Shown piece after piece: positions 60,201-64,000 of a stretch of 64,000 bases of DNA. How positions within the stretch are numbered: the first letter of the stretch is position 1; every line of letters begins with the position of its first letter. Origin of the DNA: Torymus aiolomorphi (taxonomy: Eukaryota > Arthropoda > Insecta > Hymenoptera > Torymidae); the NCBI GenBank assembly GCA_036365515.1, contig CM070873.1:230035876-230099875 (forward strand), written 5' to 3'. Below the pieces are notes generated by a model, which saw nothing but the letters and a program-made list of their open reading frames with translations, was not told the DNA's origin and made no database searches. A program made the translations under genes and the position numbers.

Positions 60201-61466
60201 CAAGGACGGCAACATGATGCAGTGGTGGAACAACGCGACGATCAGGGCGTTCCGCGAGCGCGCCCAGTGCATCGTCGATCAGTACTCGAGGTACAAGGTC
60301 CAGGAAGTCGATCAGTTCGTCGACGGCCGCATGACCCAGGGCGAGAACATCGCCGATAACGGCGGCCTCAAGCAGTCGTTCAGGGTACGTTTCACATTTT
60401 TTTTTACATTGTTTTGTTTTTATCGTGTTTTTAGGGGATGAGAAATTATTGACAAATAAAAGTTATAATTAAAAGTTAATTAAAAGATTTTTACAGTTTT
60501 TATATAATGATAAATCAAAATAATGTGTGGAGAATTTCAATACTTTATGACGCTTTAATGATATACGCGTATAACTCTGTCACTCAATTAAATATTTAAC
60601 GATGTTTCATTTCGCGAAAATAATATTTACCAGAGGCCAGCTTTTAAAGCGTATAATATAACAACGACCTAAATAATTAAAATTGCATTTCAATTAACTC
60701 ATTTATCAGCTATAACGCAATTTTTCAACAATTTATTATTTCATAAAAAGGTAAAATAAACATAAATAACAATAACGACTGCAACTCCTGACAATTAAAC
60801 GAAAGAAAACTAAAAGCAATAAAAATCCACAGGCGTACAAGAAGTGGGTGGCGAGCCACGGTGAGGAGCCTACGCTACCGGGCGTAAACCTGACGCACGA
60901 TCAGCTGTTCTTCCTCAATTACGCGCAGATTTGGTGCGGCTCGATGAGGCCGGAGGACGCGCTCACCAAGATACGCAGCAGCGTGCACTCGCCTGGGCCG
61001 GTGCGCGTGCTCGGGCCCCTCTCCAACAGCGATGACTTCGCCAGGGCCTACAACTGCCCCAAGGGCTCGCCCATGAACCCGACGCAGAAGTGCAACGTCT
61101 GGTTAGTGCTTTTGACGATCTTCTTTCGTTGTTTCGAACGGGATTCTCGCGAGGTTGAAAATATTAAAACTCGTTGAATTTAGAGACGGAGACTGTGAAA
61201 ATGAATTTGATACTTCGACGGTATTGATTCTATCGGCAAGCAAGTGAAAATCTATAATGATGCTTTTAGCTTTAATTTGAGCGGACCTCTTTTTAAATTG
61301 ATCGAGTAGAATAATGGAAACGGATTGGAAACGGCTGAAATGTTTAATTTGAAACTTTTGATTATTTTATACGACCTGTTTAGCCGGGTAGAATATTTAA
61401 CAACTAACTAAATCTAACTTGTTGTCAATTTAACTATTTAATTATCGTAAACAATGTTGCAGGTAG
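38415..61466 (+). CDS. Neprilysin-like M13 zinc metallopeptidase, complete, 804 aa
   Basis: A type II membrane endopeptidase of the neprilysin family, which cleaves small peptides outside the cell. Coding exons: 38415-38540, 40428-40677, 50564-50602, 52095-52340, 53285-53493, 54374-54553, 55439-55650, 56980-57196, 58461-58643, 58935-59097, 60068-60384, 60833-61101, 61463-61466. All borders are GT-AG and the phases sum to 2415 bases. The layout is a 94-residue cytoplasmic tail with RRRRR before one membrane helix (about 95-115), then the M13 N-domain beginning [11 protein letters not shown] and [18 protein letters not shown] is at 598-601, HEITH at 639-643, GENIADNGG at 700-708 (Glu701 is the third zinc ligand) and CNVW forms the end. 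Length and motifs are normal, so it should be active. In-frame TAA at 38334 supports the ATG at 38415. A second first exon is possible. Confidence 0.93.
38541..40427 (+). other. Neprilysin intron 1
   Basis: AT-rich intron with a CACACAC run near 39822 and GCAGCAGCAGCAG at 40249-40263. No gene or element ends were recognised. Confidence 0.6.
40428..40677 (+). CDS. Neprilysin exon 2, membrane anchor
   Basis: It encodes a Ser/Gly-rich stretch, a basic stop-transfer-like cluster TRRRRRAG, a His/Gln run and the membrane helix [19 protein letters not shown], then [10 protein letters not shown]. The basic flank on the N-terminal side predicts the type II orientation. The donor is ACCT|gtgagt, phase 1. 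Confidence 0.88.
41187..41447. mobile_element. MITE with CACTGAGAGAAG ends and TA flanks
   Basis: Left end CACTGAGAGAAG and right end CTTCTCTCAGTG, with TA on each side, the target habit of Tc1/mariner transposons. The interior repeats ATTGTAACAGTTA-type words at least five times. About 261 bp, no ORF. Confidence 0.78.
41808..42491 (-). pseudogene. C-terminal part of the same LINE ORF2
   Basis: This 227-codon frame continues ORF2 after the TAG and a frameshift near 42480: [36 protein letters not shown], and the tail [16 protein letters not shown] with [14 protein letters not shown], typical of the region after RT in this group. Confidence 0.82.
42526..44094 (-). pseudogene. LINE endonuclease C-terminus plus reverse transcriptase
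   Basis: The frame is open from the truncation. It starts with the end of the APE domain ([19 protein letters not shown]) and passes into [70 protein letters not shown] and an intact SYADDTVI box. It then ends at an in-frame TAG (42526) shortly after the catalytic box. The ATG-like start at 43803 is only a formal one, since coding runs further upstream. Confidence 0.85.
44096..44187. repeat. Right half of a CACTGAGAGAAG-type MITE
   Basis: The sequence acattgtaactattacaata and then aaatatgttaaccataacaa with attcttctctcag matches the right half of the MITE at 41187-41447 in the same orientation. The left half is missing, and the LINE abuts it. Confidence 0.65.
46182..46301. mobile_element. 120-bp relative of the CACTGAGAG MITE
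   Basis: CACTGAGAG at the left and CTCTCAGTG at the right, with CA on both flanks. The interior carries attttaactattaac/attgtaactattaac words like those of the larger relative. Confidence 0.7.
48176..48311. repeat. (CT)n microsatellite with interruptions
   Basis: About 135 bases of CT with TGT, CCC, CGC and TTT interruptions. Confidence 0.93.
50564..50602 (+). CDS. Neprilysin exon 3, 39-bp microexon
   Basis: It begins after ttttag|ATCC and ends GAACAG|gtaaga, phases 1 and 1. It encodes [12 protein letters not shown], the start of the extracellular M13 domain with its first two conserved cysteines. It was too short to show as an independent frame and is placed by phase and motif. Confidence 0.9.
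50859..51656. mobile_element. Foldback element with GAAGAAAAGCCA tandem repeats
   Basis: Inverted arms at 50859-50987 and 51528-51656 (about 129 bp) share tatatcgtcgcgcggtacg, then repeated GACGAAGAAAAGCCAGTTTG units spaced about 30 bases apart and AGGCGAAGAAAAGCC variants. The loop holds GATAAAAGAT-rich sequence (51050-51160) and a second foldback. It sits in neprilysin intron 3 (50603-52094). A frame reading TKKSQF units is a by-product of the repeats. Confidence 0.78.
51216..51474. mobile_element. Nested foldback/MITE with 86-bp near-perfect arms
   Basis: TATTAAATAGTTGAGGACGA at the left is mirrored at the right, and the arms run to ttggcttagtacgccaa/ttggcgtactaagccaa with a single mismatch seen. 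The loop is about 86 bases. The near identity suggests recent insertion into the older foldback. Confidence 0.85.
52095..52340 (+). CDS. Neprilysin exon 4
   Basis: It encodes [20 protein letters not shown], then [20 protein letters not shown], a helix with [20 protein letters not shown] (two N-glycosylation sequons) and LFYRSCMDI. These are the signature opening elements of the M13 N-terminal domain. Donor ATCC|gtgggt, phase 1. Confidence 0.93.
53285..53493 (+). CDS. Neprilysin exon 5
   Basis: The acceptor gtgcag joins in phase 1. It encodes [20 protein letters not shown] and on to [19 protein letters not shown]. The donor is CAG|gtgcgc. No frame track shows it because it lacks a start codon; it is inferred from phase and M13 homology. 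Confidence 0.9.
54374..54553 (+). CDS. Neprilysin exon 6
   Basis: Acceptor cacttcag. It encodes [32 protein letters not shown] and [11 protein letters not shown]. The LPSRDYYL motif is a constant of the family. Donor AAT|gtaagt, phase 0. Confidence 0.93.
55439..55650 (+). CDS. Neprilysin exon 7
   Basis: It encodes [20 protein letters not shown] and [18 protein letters not shown] through [15 protein letters not shown]. The [10 protein letters not shown] stretch is typical. Ends GAGAAG|gtagga, phase 2. Confidence 0.93.
56980..57196 (+). CDS. Neprilysin exon 8
   Basis: It encodes [19 protein letters not shown], then [20 protein letters not shown] and [17 protein letters not shown] and W..C....N are family constants. 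Donor AAA|gtgagt, phase 0. Confidence 0.93.
58461..58643 (+). CDS. Neprilysin exon 9
   Basis: It encodes [20 protein letters not shown], then [20 protein letters not shown] and [23 protein letters not shown] is a family constant. Acceptor ttttctag, donor ATG|gtgggt. Confidence 0.93.
58935..59097 (+). CDS. Neprilysin exon 10, NAFY substrate-binding motif
   Basis: It encodes [20 protein letters not shown] and on to [22 protein letters not shown] contributes to substrate positioning in neprilysin. Ends ATAG|gtaaga, phase 1. Confidence 0.93.
60068..60384 (+). CDS. Neprilysin exon 11, catalytic zinc site
   Basis: It encodes [35 protein letters not shown] (zinc-binding HExxH), and [16 protein letters not shown] with the third zinc ligand Glu and the supporting Asp. 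All catalytic residues are present. Donor AGG|gtacgt, phase 0. Confidence 0.96.
60833..61101 (+). CDS. Neprilysin exon 12
   Basis: It encodes [20 protein letters not shown], then [36 protein letters not shown] and TQKCNV, ending TG|gttagt in phase 2. The catalytic-domain end is typical of the family. Confidence 0.94.
61463..61466 (+). CDS. Neprilysin terminal exon: one coding base and TAG
   Basis: After aatgttgcag the exon begins G-TAG. The G completes TGG (Trp) from exon 12, giving the conserved C-terminal CxVW, and TAG stops translation. The rest of this exon is 3' UTR. Confidence 0.85.
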
Positions 61467-62368
61467 TGCAGGCTTCATTAAGCCTCTTCGGAAATTTTCA
61501 AGACGTGCCAAAGACAAGAAGCTAACAACTTTCTTATTCACCAAGAGAATTCCGACAAAAAAAAAGAAACTGCAAAAAAAAGAGAGGAGCAAAAACGGCT
61601 AAATAAATCAAAATCGAAGTAGGAGGGACGAGAAGAGGGGAGGAGAAAAAGATGATGAAGCTTTGTACCCGTTGTCACACACCACATATCCATGCAGAAT
61701 CTCTTTCTCTCTCTCTCTCTCTCTCTCAATTCTCACCGGACCGCGCCGCACGCACATAAAGAGATGGACGGCGACGGTTCGTGCGCCACCGATGACTTAT
61801 CACCTGCGCGCGTGCGCGCGCTCACCTAACGCTCGGTGGCTCAAAGAGTCCCAGCTCCGCGCGCACGCGCCCTCGCCTAGATGTTTATTGTCTTTCGTCG
61901 TAAAAAGGAAAAAATAACTAAGAAGAAAAGAAAAAAGAAACAAACAAAAAAGTAAACAAATAAAACAAACGGCAGAATCAAAAGCAAACAAACGAGGATT
62001 GAGCGACTTTTCGAGAGTAAGATTTGAGGTGGACCCCAAGATGATGGCAGGAGCAAGATGGATTAGTATAATTTTATCGGCTGACCTATATATAGGAACG
62101 TCTCGAGACGCTGAATGTTTCTTTGGACAGAGCTGCACCTAGAGGGAATTAAATATGTAGGGAATTGAGTGTGGTATATATAGGGAATAAAGAAATTAAA
62201 GAGACCGATGTTATGCGTTTGTTGAGAGATTTACTCTAGTATTGGAACATATCATCCATACATTAGCATGGTCCATGCCGATCTTGCTTGTTTTTATGTA
62301 AAAAAAGGTGGAAATAAAAGTACTATACAACAGACAGAAGGCTCGCTTCCCACTTGTCTCTCTTTCAC

Positions 62369-62433
<65 letters not shown>

Positions 62434-64000
62434 CTATCTTTCTTACTCTCTCTTTCGATCTCCTTCCTTCCTTTCCTCTACGATTCTCCCGTTCACACAC
62501 TCGTCGAATCTCGCTGGCCCTAGCACGAGCCGTACGCACGTCGCCCGGAGCGCAATTTTCGCGTGCAACAAACATTATTATTATTACTCGCGCGACGAAC
62601 GCTCGATTCGCGCGATACCATTGCGCAACCGCTTCTTCGCACGCGGTTCGTTCGAAGGAGTTTATGAGAGCTGTCCGTCGATTACAATTTTTTTCGCTCG
62701 TTCTGTCTCTCGCTCGCATACAGCTCTTTTCGTACTCATCGCTTGGTTTTCTTTTTCCGCATGTTTTTGTTTTGTACATATTGCACGTTTCAACGGGAGA
62801 CAACTAATCAATCGGTAATATACAATAATACAATCATGTTATAATTGGTAATAATAGTAATAGTCAATAATAATAATAATTAATAATAATTAATAATTAA
62901 TAAGCAATAACAATTATTAATTTATAGTAACTAATCGCGTCGACTAAGAGAAGGAAGAAGAAACAGAAGGGGACGAATCGAAACACGAAAACGGTCCGCG
63001 GAAAATTACACACACGCAATTGCCGGGTGCGCTTTGCTTTTCATTTTTTCATATTTTTTTTTTATAATATATACTGGCGACGATTTCCGACATCCCTCTT
63101 CTTCTTCTTTTTCTTCATTTTCGACTTCTACGCGACTTACTTCCTCTTTGCTTTCAACATTTTTCTTATTTACAGACACGTGCAAAAAAGAGGGAAAGGA
63201 GGGTTTTCTTTTCATCTCTTACAGTCAGAGGAAAAGAGAGGACTTCAGTTTTTCTTATCTTTTCGTATTTATAATATATATTTTCTTTGTTAATTTTGCG
63301 ACGCGACGCCACGGAGAATATATATTTCGGGTGCTTTAGGCTTTTTTTCTGTCGAAATCATCATTACCCGCGACGAGCGGCAGAAAAGTTATCATTCTCT
63401 CATTTGTTTACTTCATTTTGTTTTGTTTGTATATATATAAAGAAAAAGACTCCATCTTCTTAATCCTTACTGTACGCTATGTATATATAATATATATATT
63501 TTTTTCAACTCCTCTCCCCCTCCTCCACTCTCTTTTACATACACTCGCTCTCTCACTCTTCCTCTTTTTGTTTCAAACTATTCGCTATTTACATGGTTTT
63601 GTCGTCTTTCTCTTACACACTCATTATATACCTCGACGCTTAATATTTTTTTTTTTCGCTATTTTTAACTCGCTTTGTCATTTGTATATCTTTCGACTCG
63701 GTATTTTTAGTTTATTATTTTGCTTCTTTATTATTATTATGTACATACAACCTGAGCACTGGCAAAATCGACAACGTCCACAAGGATTTCAGTTTAAGTA
63801 GCGCCTCAATATCTTCAATATCATTATCTTTCATTTTTTCATCTTTCATTTTTCTAAAATAAATATCTATCAACTTTAAAAATTTACAATTTTCCTCTTT
63901 ATAATTGCATTGTTAATTTTCCTCTTCAGTTTTATCAAAATAATAATACTTTTCATTTCAAGATTCTACCGTTTAACAAGGGTGAAACCATTTTGGACCT
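61467..64000 (+). other. Neprilysin 3' UTR and downstream DNA
   Basis: No further gene was recognised. AATAAA occurs near 62187. The region has CT microsatellites at 61700-61727 and 62369-62430, AATAATAAT-rich sequence at 62840-62910 and T-rich sequence from 63030 on. How far the 3' UTR reaches is unclear. Confidence 0.4.
62369..62430. repeat. (CT)n microsatellite
   Basis: About 62 bases of CT, followed by looser CT-rich sequence. Confidence 0.93.

Noticed and set aside
62268..62818. Overlapping Ser/Leu-rich frames downstream of neprilysin
   Set aside because: They owe their length to the CT array, and the flanking residues have no family resemblance.

Overview
The window looks like nuclear DNA of an insect. 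Short GC-rich exons sit in AT-rich introns with GT-AG borders, there are many (CT)n, (GT)n and (GA)n microsatellites, and several families of non-LTR retrotransposon and small foldback elements are present. The coding style and repeat content would suit a hymenopteran such as a parasitoid wasp, but that placement is an inference and not proved by the window.

Four host loci are supported. (1) 696-970 (+) is the last coding exon of a mitochondrial carrier of the SLC25A33/36 (Rim2) type, with its 3' UTR after it. (2) 5953-7025 (-) is a two-exon gene for an unrecognised 329-residue protein with an internal duplication, an AT-hook-like basic motif and a charged C-terminal helix. (3) 13451-14695 (+) is a two-exon CIA30-domain protein (complex I assembly factor family) whose second exon carries one in-frame TAG inside otherwise conserved sequence. 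(4) 38415-61466 (+) is a complete neprilysin-type M13 zinc metallopeptidase in 12 coding exons plus a terminal exon that supplies one coding base and the stop. All splice phases close to give 804 residues ending in CNVW. A second possible first coding exon (37239-37334) would give a different cytoplasmic tail.

Between the CIA30 gene and neprilysin, 15.6-31.4 kb is a nested graveyard of mobile elements. It holds a nearly complete Jockey-like LINE on the minus strand (24828-30165) with a frameshifted gag ORF and a mutated YADD box. A coding-less derivative of the same family (15655-16620) keeps only the two ends. There is a 5'-truncated CR1/L2-like LINE (16776-19355), a long inverted repeat (20008-24535) interrupted by a 1183-bp solo LTR with a GACT target duplication, a 513-bp TTAA-flanked MITE and a 155-bp TACA-flanked MITE. 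The neprilysin introns hold a third degenerate LINE (41461-44095), CACTGAGAGAAG-ended MITEs, and a foldback element with internal tandem repeats and a second foldback nested in it (50859-51656).

The host genes do not form an operon or an obvious pathway. Two of them (the carrier and the CIA30 protein) belong to families that act in mitochondria. Remaining intergenic DNA is AT-rich and mostly featureless by eye. No tRNA, rRNA, CRISPR array or prokaryote-like system was seen.
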